64,000 nt of DNA from Anas platyrhynchos (Eukaryota > Chordata > Aves > Anseriformes > Anatidae): contig NC_092603.1 of NCBI RefSeq assembly GCF_047663525.1, positions 909,501 to 973,500 of the forward strand, in the 5' to 3' direction. Both the position numbers and the translations under genes were made by a program. Shown in pieces: positions 18,669-29,385 of the stretch (position 1 is the first letter of the stretch; the number at the start of each line of letters is the position of its first letter). The notes below the pieces were generated by a model. That model was given only the letters and a program-made list of their open reading frames with translations. It did not search any database and had not been told where the DNA came from.

Positions 18669-20100
18669 ATGGCTGCGGCGCTGCCTGTGGAGGAGCACAA
18701 CAATGAGGATAACGATTCTGTGACGGAGAGTACCCGCTCTGAGGCAGGCGTGAAGCAGTGGGTTTTGGGTAAGGATCCTTCCCTGTTTGGAGGGCGACAG
18801 ATCTGTGGGGAGTCAGAGAGCCACCGAGGCTGGAAAAGGCCTCCGAGGTGGAGGTCAGTAGTCGAGGTTGGGGCCTTGGAGCTGCTGCAGCTGCAGCACC
18901 CGGTCACAAGTTAAAGGAGGATTTTGGCACTTCCTTTGCCACCCAGCAGCTCTCGCAAGAGAGACTGAGGAGCATCAGGGCGTGTAAGCAGGAGGTCGGG
19001 TGGTGGAGTAGCTCCTTCGTGTCCCAGAGGGAAGGGAGCCGTGGGAACGAAGAAAAGCTTCAAGGCCTTGGGATGGTTGGTAAAAGAGGCTTTTTGGGCG
19101 GAGTGTGTGGCTTTTTGTTGGAGTGGCCTAGAGGATCTTCCAAGGTTCCTTCCATTCCCTGACATTCCGTGGAGGTCCAAACGTCCCCCTACCACCAGCG
19201 GCACCCCCAGGGTGTGGGGAGGGCCTGGCCTCTCTCAGCCCTGCTGCCAGGGGTCTGCACGGCACTGGGACCCCTCACTTCCCCCCCTTCTTCTTGTTGC
19301 AGGTCTTCTTACCAAGTGCAAGGCTAGAAGAGTTGCGGCCTGGAAGCTATACGTGTTCGTCGCCATCAGTCTAATAGAGTTCCTGGTTTTGATTTCCATT
19401 ATCAGTGTGCGCTCCCAGGTGGTTTCGGGGCTCATCCCTGCAGCCCCAGCTGCAGGTAGGGGGGAAAAAAAAAGGGGGCTCGGTGCCTGTATCCAACCCT
19501 GCTGCTGCCCCTTCTTTGCTCCTGCAAACCTCTGGATTTCTTTGTCCTTAGGGCTCTCTCAACGTGCGTGTTCCTGCCCCCCTTCGTGGATCGGGTTCAA
19601 GGGGAAATGTTTCTACTTCTCCGACGGGGAAAAGAACCAAACCTTGAGCCGGGCTGACTGCCACGCGCGCAACGCCAGCCTGGCCGTGATCCAGTCCAGG
19701 GAGGAGCTGGTGAGCCTTTTTATTGTTTTGGGTGGGGGGCAGAGCTCTGGGGGTGTTGGTGAGCCCCCTTTTCAACCCCGCTCCCCCTCTGCTCCCAGGA
19801 CTTCATGATGCGCTATAAAGGTTCTCACGACCACTGGATCGGGCTGAGCCGCCAGAACCCGAGGCAGCGCTGGGAATGGGACGATGGCACCGAATTTAAC
19901 AGCTCATTGTGAGTCCGCCGTGCCCTACACATGGGTTTTTGGGGTGAGGGGGCAGGAAGCATGCAGGATGCTCACCCCACTGCCTCCCCTGCAGGTTTCC
20001 CATCGGAGGAGGCGAGGATTTTGCTTTCTTGAACAACCAAAGAGTCACCAGCGCGCGCAGCAGCGGCGAGCGGCACTGGATCTGCACCAGGCAGCCCTGA
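18669..20100 (+). CDS. CLEC2D-like: CLEC2D-like C-type lectin receptor, gene C copy 1 (5 exons, 208 aa, long tail)
   Basis: Exons 18669-18768, 19303-19455, 19552-19709, 19799-19908 and 19995-20100. Unlike its sisters, the first coding exon does not end at GAGA|GTAAGT: that site reads GTACCC here. The frame stays open for 13 more residues to TTTTGG|GTAAGG, again phase 1, giving a cytosolic tail MAAALPVEEHNNEDNDSVTE followed by STRSEAGVKQWVL. The intron after it is short (534 bases) and has no decayed promoter copy, so this probably is the ancestral exon. It has the long-stalk donor (GCAG|GTAGGG) like gene A. The lectin domain carries NQT, NAS and an added NSS (TEFNSS), and an extra cysteine just before the domain (RACSCPPSWIGF). 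The GEC cysteine is absent. It is served by up to three promoter modules. Confidence 0.82.
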
Positions 20101-22710
20101 GGCCGGCAGACAGGGCGCCTCCAGGTCTCGTGCAGAGAATACCGCACACCTTGGTGCCCTGTCAGATATTTTGGGGAACTGACAAGACCAGGGTTCATTC
20201 CTCAGGCCTGCAGGTGGTGTTTTGTCATAGCTGCTGCTCCTGGAGCTTTTTCAGGTTTTCTGTCTGCTACTATGCAGTTCCCTTGCTTCTGCAAAACGTT
20301 TTTGTCATCTCAAACTCTTGTGCACTACATTTTTGCTTCGTCTTTATCAGTGCATAGCATTAGGGTGGCAGACGCAAGGTTGTATTAGGAAAAGTAGCAA
20401 CGTAGCATGTCGTGTAACTGACAACATATACTCCATTTCCTTTTTAACTCTTCAAACCCTTTTCTAAGGGCACTTGCACTTTTTTAGCAGAGGAGGAGGA
20501 GCATTTTAAATTACAGTGTTTTTCCAAAGAGGTATCAGTATTGTGCCCAGGCAGAAACTATCACAGAATGGATGGGAATATCTCAAAAAATGGTTTGGGC
20601 TGGAAGAAGGCTTCAAGATGGTCCTGTTCCAACCTCACTGCCCTGGGCTGAAGTCCCTGAGCTGCTGCAGGGGGTGGAAATCAGCTGTAACCCATCACCC
20701 CTGCTGGTGCTATCCTGAGAAATGTGAACAGCAGGTGTGTGGCTGTGGCAGGGAACAACTTCCCACAGTTACAATTCCTCCTGTACTCGAAGAAACTCTT
20801 CACGGGCTCCCAGGCTGGATGGCAGTAGCAGTTGAGTCAGGTATCCGTTAATGTGAACTGGTGCCCGTGGAGAGAAATGGTGCCTTTCTCTTGCTTTTCT
20901 GCTCCTCTGTATCTTTGTATTATATCAACACTATTTTTCTATGTGCTGTTTTAATATATGTGCAATTTCTCAATAAAATATTTTTCCTAAGTCTGGTTCT
21001 TTTATTGTTTCGTCTTGCGTTACCCTGAGATCCAGCACGAGGTGAGTTTTACCCCACTGCTTTCTGCTCCTCCATGAAAACTCTCTCATTATAAGACCAG
21101 AGCTCCATCCTGTGCCACATCTCCTGAAAATACTAAGGATTTCCTAAGAAAGCCCAGGAAACTTCACTGCGGGTCACCCAAATCTTGCTTTTAGGACAGC
21201 ACCTTCGAGAAACAGCAGATCATCTTTGCCAAAAAATAAGAAATTCTCTGCTTTTGGATCCTGGAAGAGCTCAGCAATTCTAAATGATGCTTCAGGGTGG
21301 GGTGCGGAAGGGTTTTGTGTAGGAAGCCCTCGTTCTTTGCTGACCTAAGCCAGACTTTGTGACATTTAGGTGTGTGAAGTCTGGAGAAAAGGCTAACAGC
21401 AGGAACTGGCATCTTGGTGAAGTGGTTTCTGCTATATTTCAGGTTGGTGAATTGAATTAGTTAACCAAAAGTGCATTTTTATTGCATGGAAGTGCCCTGC
21501 CTCTGCCTGATGGAGGAAAACCAACAATACTTGAATTTATGTGCATAGCTAAAGGCAATGCGGCAAGTCCACTGCTGCAAAATTCTCCCAGTTTGGGTTG
21601 CTAGAGCAAGTTAAAGCTAAAGTAACTGCGTTTGAGGAAAAAAGACTTAATGACAACAGTTGGAGCGTGCGCGTAGCAGGAGAGGCAAGCAGGCCGTAGG
21701 TCTCAGTGTGCAAAATAAGGAAAGAGAGAACAGAAAACCCCAGATTAAGGCTGGCTCTGTCTTTGAGAAGTAATTACAACGTCGGTACTCGTTACCGAAC
21801 ACGTCGCTCACCGGTTCTGCCAGCCCCTCATCTTGTGAAACTCTTGCAAAAAGCTCAAAGGGCATCAAAAGCCCTCAAAATGCAGGATCGAGTCAAGCCA
21901 GACAAGGCTGAAAGGTCGCGTTATTTACGAGGTGTTTAGAGGAGGCTCTTCCACGGGATTTGCTTCTACATCTCCGGTCCTGGAGGTGGCACTGGTGGAC
22001 TTGATTTGGAGCTTGCTGGGAGGAGCCAGCTCTTGAAGCTCCCGGAGTCCGTTTCTCATGCTGTTGTTTTCCATACGGAACCAAAAATAAGAGCGCTGCT
22101 ACAAACTCTACGATCCTCACCGTCACACCTTCGCCAACCGTCTCCGAGCTGAGGTGCTCCTCAAAAAAACATCTTCCCAGGATGGAGTTAGCCATGCAAA
22201 TGTCCCGTGTTTCACCTGCAGGAGACCCTAAAAGCAAAAAGATCCCCAAAGCAAAAAGATTCCCAAAGCAAAAGATTCCAGGAAATCCTTGGAAGTCCAT
22301 CCTTGCACCGTTTCCACATGCTCACAAGGAACTGGAAAGCTTTTCCCAGCCGAGCAAGCTTGAAAACTGCTGATTTAACTTGCCAAAAATTGGGAAAAAC
22401 TCGAATCCCATGCCATTTGACCTTTTTTTTCCCCCCATAGAAGCTGCATCTTGATGTCTCCTTAGGGTGAATCCTGTGCACGCTCAGGCATGGTTTGATT
22501 GTCAGCTTTGTGACTTCTGTGGTGCTCTGATATTTCATTTTATTGTGAAATGAGTCGTGAATGAGTCATTGCCACATATGACCCTGCTGCCGTGAGAAAT
22601 TATCAGCTGTTGGGTTGCAAGTTCAAGTAGTAACTTCAGTTCCTATCCTGCAGTTTTCAGCTGAATTCCCCTCCTGAGTTTCCTTCAAAGTTTCTGAGCT
22701 TTTGTCTTGT
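20101..22710 (+). other. Gene C 3' UTR, poly(A) site and spacer
   Basis: Poly(A) signal AATAAA at 20972-20977, with a different context (CTCAATAAAATA) from genes A and B. The CR1 fragment at about 20586 lacks the GACCGCGTCC part. The spacer has an 8-base loss near 22012 that changes the minus-strand frame (21893-22300). Confidence 0.6.
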
Positions 22711-23130
22711 CTGGATCTGCACCAGGCAGCCCTGAGGCCGGCAGACAGGGCGCCTCCAGGTCTCTTGCAGAGAATACCTCACACCTTGGTGCCCTGGCTG
22801 ATATTTTGGGGAACTGACAAGACCAGGGTTCATTCCTCAGGCCTGCAGGTGGTGTTCTGTCATAGCTGCTGCTTCTGGAGCCTTTTCAGGTTTTCTGCCT
22901 GCCACTATGCAGTTCCCTTGGTTCTGCAAAACGTTTTTGTCATCTCAAACTCTTCTGCACTACGTTTTTGCTTTTTCTTTATCAATGCCTAGCATTAAGG
23001 TAGATAGCAGAGGCAAGGTTGTATTAGGAAAAGTAGCAACGTAGCGTGTCGTGTAACTGACAACAGGTACTCCATTTCCTTTTTAGCTCTTCAAACCCTT
23101 TTCTAAGGGCATTTGCACTTTTATAGCAGA
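22711..23130 (+). pseudogene. Truncated lectin last exon plus UTR, upstream of gene D
   Basis: Third copy of the fragment beginning CTGGATCTGCACCAGG. Same junction as at 4905 and 13274. Confidence 0.85.
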
Positions 23131-23179
23131 GGAGGAGGAGGTGTACTGGGGGGGTAATACGTTTGGGTTGGGATTTAAT

Positions 23180-23549
23180 AGAAAAAAAATGGGGAAAAAA
23201 AAAAAAAAAAGTCCCTAAAATGCCTTTCACAAAATGGCGGCCGGGACCTCCCCTCACAGCTGCCTCAGAGGTGGCGGGTTTCGTTCCGGCCGCTGATTGG
23301 CTCGTGCCTCCGTTGTCCCGCCCTTGCCGGCTGCTGATTGGCTCCCGCCTCTCCCGCCTGCGAGGTTCTCCCTCCTCCCCTGGTTGCTGTCGTTATGGAG
23401 CGGGACAGGGAAAAACTCGCTTTTTTTGGCCATTTTTTTGGCTTTTTTTTGTCCTTTTTTCTACCTTCTTACGCGCGTTCTCGCAGCGCTGCACGCGGGG
23501 GAGCGCTTGGAGCTGCTGTCACCGCTCCCTTCCTCTGCTCTGCGCCGCG
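23180..23549 (+). promoter_or_regulatory. Promoter module of gene D
   Basis: YY1-like site 23231-23242; inverted CCAAT 23296-23300 and 23337-23341 around CCCGCCC. Leader exon 23550-23615 (22 codons, MEAAGPAGPPRGRGRGRGRR, then HT) ends at ACG|GTGAGT. This is the only module of gene D. Confidence 0.65.
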
Positions 23550-23774
23550 ATGGAGGCAGCGGGACCAGCGGGACCTCCGCGGGGCCGGGGTCGCGGCAGG
23601 GGCCGGCGGCACACGGTGAGTTCGGGTTCGGGGGGAGCGTTGCCTGGGGGGGGGGGGTCCACATTTTGTGTAGCCCCCTGAAGGGCTCTTGCAAGGGGCG
23701 GGGCGGATTGGGGGGAGGGCCCCGCTTACCCCGCCCAAATCGCGTGTTTGTTTCTGCATATTCCAAAAGCTGAA

Positions 23775-24350
23775 GCCGGGAGCTGCGTCTGTGGCTGCGG
23801 CCTTACAACCTGGGGGGCAGCGTTTTGGGATTGGGGCTGCGATTGAGGTTGGCATTGGGATTAGAGCTGGGGTCGGGAGTGGGTTTGGGATGGAATTAGG
23901 GCCGGGGCTGGGGTTTGGGCCGGGGCTGGGGTTGGGGCCGGGGCTGGGGTTTGGGCCGTGAATGGGCTCGGGGTGGGGGCTCTGCCGGCCGGCCTCGGCC
24001 CTGGTGCGGCTGGGGGGGTTGCCGGGACCGGGCCCCGGTGCGGCCGGGGAGATGCCGGGCCCGTGGCCGGGGAGGAACCGGGAGCTGCGTCTGTGGCTGC
24101 GCCCTGCAAGCTGGGGGGCAGCGTTTTGGGTTTACGGCTGTGATAAAGGTTGGTCATTGGGATTAGGGCTGGGGTCGGGAACGGGTTTGGGATGGAATTA
24201 GGGCTGCGGTTGGGGTTTGGGCCGGGGCTGGGATTTGGGCCGTGAATGGGCTCGGGGTGGGGGCTGCGCCGGCTGCCCTCGGGCCCCGGCGCGGGGCGGC
24301 GGCCGCGGGGCGGCGGCGGCCGCGGGGCGGCGGCGGCCGCGGTACGGCCC
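23775..24350 (+). repeat. GC-rich minisatellite before gene D exon 2
   Basis: Two GCTGCGTCTGTGGCTGCG units with several GGGCCGGGGCTGGGG steps, closing in a GCGGCGGCGGCCGCGG block. Strongly G-run rich. Confidence 0.7.
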
Positions 24351-24692
24351 CTTTGGGGTAGCTGAAATTGGGATTAACGATGAGATTGGGATCGAGATTG
24401 ATACCGGGATCGGGGTGCTGGAGGCGGCCAAGCCCTCCCCAGCTTCCCAGGCTGCTTCCAGCTTTCTCCCAGCTTCCTACCGTTACTTTCTCACCATGGC
24501 GTCATTTCCCCACATGTTTTTATTGTCATTTTTCTGTCTCTTCTGACTTTCTCCCTTCCTTCCAGGTCCTTCCTCCTCTGCAGGACCCCTTGTTGCCTGC
24601 CCCTGGCTGCTACTTTCCCAGCCACAAGCTGCCCTCAGAGGACCAGTGGAAATTTTGGCCCTTGGAGGCCGCTGAGGGGAGGCTCCTGAGAT

Positions 24693-27175
24693 ATGGCTCT
24701 GGCGTTGTCTGTGGAGGAGAAGCACAATGAGGACAACGATTCTGTGAGGGAGAGTAAGTGTTACGAGGCAGGGGACTCTGATGTTGTCCAGTTTTCCGTG
24801 CTCGTTTTCCTGCCCTTGCCGAATGCTGACTGCTTCCTGCCTTTGTGGTTCTTTCTACTACCGTGGTTGCTGTCTTTGTGGAGCGGTACAGTGAAAAATT
24901 TACTTTTTTTTTTTTTTGTCTTTTTTCTACCGCCCTACACGCGTTCTCACAGCACTGCAGGCAGGTGAGCGCTTGGAGCTGTGCCCACCACTCCCTTCCT
25001 TTGCTCTGCGCTGCAGTGGGTCTGTAGCTCATGGGTCTGCCTCACCTCATTTTAATTTAATTTAATTTTATTTATTTTATTTATTTATTTTATATTTTCA
25101 TTTATTATTCTTTTACTCAGGATTTGGGGTGATTTCCACCACCTGCCTCAGGCTCCGATGTCACTGTTGCGGGTTAAATCTGGGAGGTTTTGGGTCTCGT
25201 AGTGGTTTGAGCTGGAACCCCAAGTCTCAGCTGAAAGTTGCTGGTTTTAGGGTTACTAAAAGCATGTTAAATAGTTTAACGAGCTGAAATCTTTGTTTTT
25301 TCCCCCAAACCCATGCTGCCTTTCCACCCTAATTAAACTCCCAAATTTCAGCAGAATCCTCTTGAATACTTCTTTTACACTTCGTTTGCCACCCAGCAGC
25401 TCTCGCAAGAGAGACCTAGGAGCATCAGGGCATGTGAGCAGGAGGTCGGGTGGTGGAGTAGCTCCCTGGTGTCCCAGAGGGAAGGGAGCCGTGGGAACAA
25501 AGAAAAGCTTCAAGGCCTTGGGATGGTTGGTGAAAGATGTGGTTAATGAGACAGCGTCGAATTTCGGAATTTTTTGGAGTTTTGATTACAATGGCAGGCG
25601 TCCTGCAAGCAGGTGCTCAGAGTAAAAGTTTCTTGCGACCTTCTATTCTGTGTTACCTGACTCCTCATTTCTCCCCTTTTGACATATTGGCAGAGTACTA
25701 CATGTTCAGAACCTCCTCGATGCTCTTCTGTACTCTTATCTGTACAATTTTACATGTATTTGACCTACCCTTAATTTCTCCTTTGTTTTGTTTTGTTGTT
25801 TTTTTTTTTTCTTTTAACCACTTCCTTTTTTGGCTAGAGGGCCCTTGTGATCTTCCTTCCTATTAATCTCGTACTGCTCATTCTGTTTCTCTTAGCTATC
25901 CTCCTCCTTTAGGGCCTGGGGGCCCTTCCCCTTCTTTGCTGAACGCGATACCCACTTCCGTAGCACACGATCACTTCTGAGGATGCGAGATGAGTGGCAT
26001 TCTTGGCTTCAAAAAACACCTTCTATTGCAAAACTCAACGTTGTTCCTCGCAGCACTGCCCTGACAGGCCAGAAGGCTGCGCTGCCACCCAGCGAGAGAG
26101 ACCTCAGCGGGCTGGGGAGAAACTTACTGAAATTTAAATGAGGGCACGTGTAGAGGGGCAAGAAGCCCGTTGATTTAGGTGCTCCTGCTCCATCAGAGAT
26201 TGGCCTAGATGATCTTCCAAGGTTCCTTCCATTCCCTGACGTTCCGTGGAGGTCCAACCGTCCCCCTACCACCAGGGTGTGGGGAGGGCCTGGCCTCTCA
26301 GCCCTGCTGCCAGGGGTCTGCACGGCGCTGGGACCCCTCACTTCCCCCCTTCTTTTCGTTGCAGGTCTTCTTACCAAGTGCAAGGCTAGAAGAGTTGCGG
26401 CCTGGAAGCTATACGCATTCGTCGCCATCAGTCTAATAGAGTTCCTGGTTGTGATTTCCATTATCAGTGTGTGCTCCCAGATGGTTTCGGGGCTCATCCC
26501 TGCAGCCCCAGCTGCAGGTAGGGGGAAAAAAAAAAGGGGGGCTCGGTGCCTGTATCCAACCCTGCTGCTGCCCCTTCTTTGCTCCTGCAAACCCCTGGAT
26601 TTCTTTGTCCTTAGGGCTCTCTCAACGTCCATGTTCCTGCCCCCCTTCGTGGATCGGGTTCGAGGGGAAATGTTTCTACTTCTCCGACGGGGAAAAGAAC
26701 CAGACCTTGAGCCGGGCTGACTGCCACGCGCGCAACGCCAGCCTGGCCGTGATCCAGTCCAGGGAGGAGCTGGTGAGGCTGGGGCTTTTCTCCTTTTTTA
26801 TTTTGGGTGGGGGGCAGAGCTCTGGGGGTGTTGGTGAGCCCCCTTTTCAACCCTGCTCCCCCTCTGCTCCCAGGAGTTCGTGCTGCGCTATAAAGGTTCT
26901 CACGACCACTGGATCGGGCTGAGCCGCCAGAACCCGAGGCAGCGCTGGGAATGGGACGATGGCACCGAATTTGACAGCTCATTGTGAGTCCGCCCTGCCC
27001 TGCACGTGGGTTTTTGGGGTGAGGGGGCAGGAAGCATGCAGGATGCTCACCCCACTGCCTCCCCTGCAGGTTTCCCATCGGAGGAGGCGAGGATTTTGCT
27101 TTCTTGAACAACCAAAGAGTCACCAGCGCGCGCAGCAGCGGCGAGCGGCACTGGATCTGCACCAGGCAGCCCTGA
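24693..27175 (+). CDS. CLEC2D-like: CLEC2D-like C-type lectin receptor, gene D (5 exons, 195 aa)
   Basis: Exons 24693-24753, 26365-26517, 26615-26772, 26874-26983 and 27070-27175; phases 1, 1, 0, 2. The tail is MALALSVEEKHNEDNDSVRE. The membrane exon uses the late GCAG|GTAGGG donor, giving the long stalk. The domain starts RPCSCPPSWIGFEGKC, with an extra cysteine two residues before the first canonical one. The second lectin exon begins EFVLRYKG where the others have DFMMRYKG or EFMMRYKG. NQT and NAS are present; the GEC cysteine is absent. The first exon lies in the duplicated block and is identical to that of gene E, while the last four exons are its own. The intron is 1.6 kb because of a 0.66 kb segment at 25537-26195. 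Its 3' UTR is interrupted by a solo LTR 118 bases after the stop. Confidence 0.82.
24760..25536 (+). other. Gene D intron 1, left part
   Basis: Decayed promoter copy (CTGACTGC for CTGATTGG), possible 12-nt exon at 24953-24964, AT-rich repeat 25040-25115, then the intron sequence shared with genes A and B. Confidence 0.55.
25537..26195. other. Segment found only in the D/E intron, origin unknown
   Basis: About 0.66 kb that interrupts the intron sequence other genes share (GGTTGGTGAAAGA... then GGCCTAGATGATC). It contains a T-rich tract (25796-25812) and no convincing coding frame. It could be an old insertion or a remnant lost from the other genes. I do not see clear LTR ends. A near-identical copy lies at 57379-58037. 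Confidence 0.5.
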
Positions 27176-27292
27176 GGCCGGCAGACAGGGCGCCTCCAGG
27201 TCTCGTGCAGAAAATCCCTCACACCTTGGTGCCCTGGTGGATGTTTTGGGGAACTGACGCAGCAGAACAAGACCCAGGGTTCATTTCTGTAC

Positions 27293-27943
27293 TGGGTCTG
27301 GCTGGGATGTTAACTTTCCCTGCAGCAGCCCATACAGTGCCGTACTCTGTACTTGGAGCTAGAACAGCAGTGGTATCACACCAGTGTTGTGTCTGCTGCT
27401 GAGCAGTGCTGGCACAGCATCGGGACTCTCTCTAACCCTCCTAGGGGGTGGGCAAAAAGTGAGGAGGGAAACATCACCAGGGCAGCTGACCTAAACCAAC
27501 CAAAGGGATATTCCGTACCGTGTGATGTCACATTCAGCAATAAAAGGTGGAAGCAGGAAGAGGAGAGGAGGGGTGGGCTCTCGTTGGGAAAATGTTGGTC
27601 CTCATCTCGAACACCGGCTGCGTGCGTTGAGGCCTTGCTTCAAGGACATGGTCAATCATCGCTCATTTGTGGGAATTAGTAATTTCTTTCCTCTGCACTT
27701 CCATATAGCCTTAATTTATTTTGTTTGTTTTCCTCCCTTCTTTTTATTTTTCCCTTTTCCCCTTTCCCTTTTTATTTCCCCTTAGTTAAATTGTTTAGTT
27801 CATAATAATCTTTATTATTATTATTTCGCTTTAATTAAATTATCCTTATCTCAACCCATGAGTTGTTGTTTGCTTTACTTCTCCCCCTCCTTATCTAAAG
27901 AGAGCAGTTGTGGGGTTTAGCTGTCCAGCATGGTAAAACCATA
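27293..27943 (+). mobile_element. Solo LTR of an avian endogenous retrovirus (ERVL-like), fossil
   Basis: About 650 bases that split the D gene 3' UTR: the flanks, CAGGGTTCATT on the left and ATTCCTCAGGCCTGCAGG on the right, are continuous in the sister genes. The interior (GTTAACTTTCCCTGCAGCAG and later CCAAAGGGATATTCCGTACC, a promoter-like AGCAATAAAAGG, and TATCTCAACCCATGAGTTGT) matches from memory a common avian ERV LTR. No internal genes are present, so it is a solo LTR. It is missing from the other units, so it is younger than the unit duplication. Short imperfect flanking repeats are possible. Confidence 0.75.
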
Positions 27944-28914
27944 ATTCCTCAGGCCTGCAGGTGGTGTTTTGTCATTGCTGCTGCTTCTGGAGCTCTTTCA
28001 GGTTTTCTGCTTCCCACTACGCAGTTCCCTTGGTTCTGCAAAACATTTTTGTCATCTCAAACTCGTGTGTACTACGTTTTTGCTCCGTCTTTATCAGTGC
28101 ATAGCATTAAGGTAGATAGCAGAGGCAAGGTTGTAGGAAAACTCCATTTTTAGCTCTTCAAACCCTTTTCTAAGGGCACTTGCACTTTTTTAGCAGAGGA
28201 GGAGGAGCATTTTAAAATACAGTGTTTTGCCAAAGAGATATCAGTGTTGTGCCCAGGCAGAAACTATCACAGGGTGGATGGGAATATCTCAAAAAATGGT
28301 TTGGGCTGGAAGAAGGCTTCAAGATGGTCCTGTTCCAACCTCACTGCCCTGGGCTGAAGTCCCTGAGCTGCTGCGGGAGGGGAAATCAGCTGTAACCCAT
28401 CACCCCTGCTGGTGCTATCCTGAGGAATGTGAATAGCAGGGGTATGGCTGTGCCAAGGAACAACTTCCCACAGTTGCAATTCCTCCTGTACTCGAACAAA
28501 CTCTTCATGGGCTCCCAGGCTGGATGGCAGTAGCAGTTCAGTCGGGTCCACGTTAATTTCAAATGATGCTCGTGGAGAGAAACGGTGCCTTTCTCTTGCT
28601 TTTCTGCTCCTCTGTATCTTTGTATTTTATCAACGCTACTTTTCTACGCGTTTTAATTTATGTTTTAATTTTGTGATTTATGTTTTAAATAAATGTTTTA
28701 ATTTATGTGCAATTTACTAATAAAATATCTTTGCTAAGTCTGGCTCTGACTTTTATTGTTTCCTCTGGCATTACCCTGAGATCCAGCACGAGGTGAGTTT
28801 TACCCCACTGCTTTCTGCTCCTCCATGAAAACTCTCTCATTATAAGACCACAGCTCCATCCTGTGCCACATCTCCTGAAAATACTAAGGATTTCCCAAGA
28901 AAGCCCAGGAAACT
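27944..28914 (+). other. Remainder of gene D 3' UTR and downstream DNA
   Basis: UTR resumes after the LTR, with the CR1 fragment at about 28294-28365 and poly(A) candidates AATAAA at 28688-28693 and 28719-28724. The usual spacer begins, then stops abruptly at about 28914 where SPRY sequence takes over. Confidence 0.65.
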
Positions 28915-29291
28915 CAGGCAGCCAGGGCTTCACCTCGAGTCGCCACTACTGGGAGGTGGAGGCGAGCGGGTGCTTCTGGACCGTGGGGGTGGCTCGGGAA
29001 TCGGTGCGGAGGGAAGGTCGGATCCTCTTCAAGCCCAACGCCGAGATCTGGGGCTTGCAGAAGTACGACGAGCTCTGCGTGGCCCTCACGGCGCCCTCCA
29101 ACACCTTCGTCCCACTCCGCAGCGGGGAGATCGGGGTCTACTTGGACTACGAGGTGGGGCAGGTCTCCTTTTACGCCCTGGGCACCCGCTGCTGCGTCTT
29201 CACCTTCCGCGTGGCCTCCTTCAGCGGCGAGAGGGTCTTCCCCTACTTCTGCGTGCTGCTCTCCACCATCAAACTGCCCCCCAGGGCCTGA
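28915..29291 (+). pseudogene. 3' fragment of a B30.2/SPRY-domain exon (TRIM/butyrophilin type)
   Basis: The open frame reads QGFTSSRHYWEVEASGCFWT, then VGVARESV, ILFKPNAEIWGLQKYDELC, GEIGVYLDYEVGQVSFYALG and FPYFCVLLSTIKLPPRA, stop. HYWEVE, the WTVGVA step, GVYLDYE and the terminal FPYF are hallmarks of the SPRY part of B30.2. The upstream PRY part and all other exons are absent: the left side is lectin-gene downstream DNA. About 120 residues remain, roughly two thirds of a B30.2 domain. No stop or frame damage is seen inside it, so the graft may be recent or conserved. Without promoter or start it is read as a pseudogene fragment. Confidence 0.85.
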
Positions 29292-29385
29292 CGAGGCGGC
29301 GACGGGGTCCCCCCGAAACCCTTCGGGTGCTTCCAGGAGGAACGGAGACGCCCCTCGCCGCCCCTCGCCTCATGTTATTGTTATG

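Larger units (their letters stand above)
1..26138. repeat. Left copy of a ~26.1 kb near-identical segmental duplication (period 31.84 kb)
   Basis: This block reappears at 31844-57980. The offset is 31843 up to about 5.86 kb and 31842 after that, because of a one-base length difference. It holds lectin genes A, B, C and the 5' half of D. Reading the copies against each other I found only five differences: three within about 20 bases near 5847-5867, one at 10184 (A versus G, synonymous in a lectin exon) and one at 14163 (C versus T). My comparison was by eye and may miss some. Identity ends at 26138. The left end is cut by the window, so the true extent is unknown. Confidence 0.95.

Noticed and set aside
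25537-25866. Open frames in the D/E intron segment as retroviral genes
   Set aside because: No gag, pol or env motif is recognisable and the T-rich stretch breaks the pattern; left as unknown.
28863-29291. SPRY fragment as a working gene
   Set aside because: Only the 3' part of one exon exists, its left side is lectin spacer DNA, and no promoter, start or partner exon is visible.
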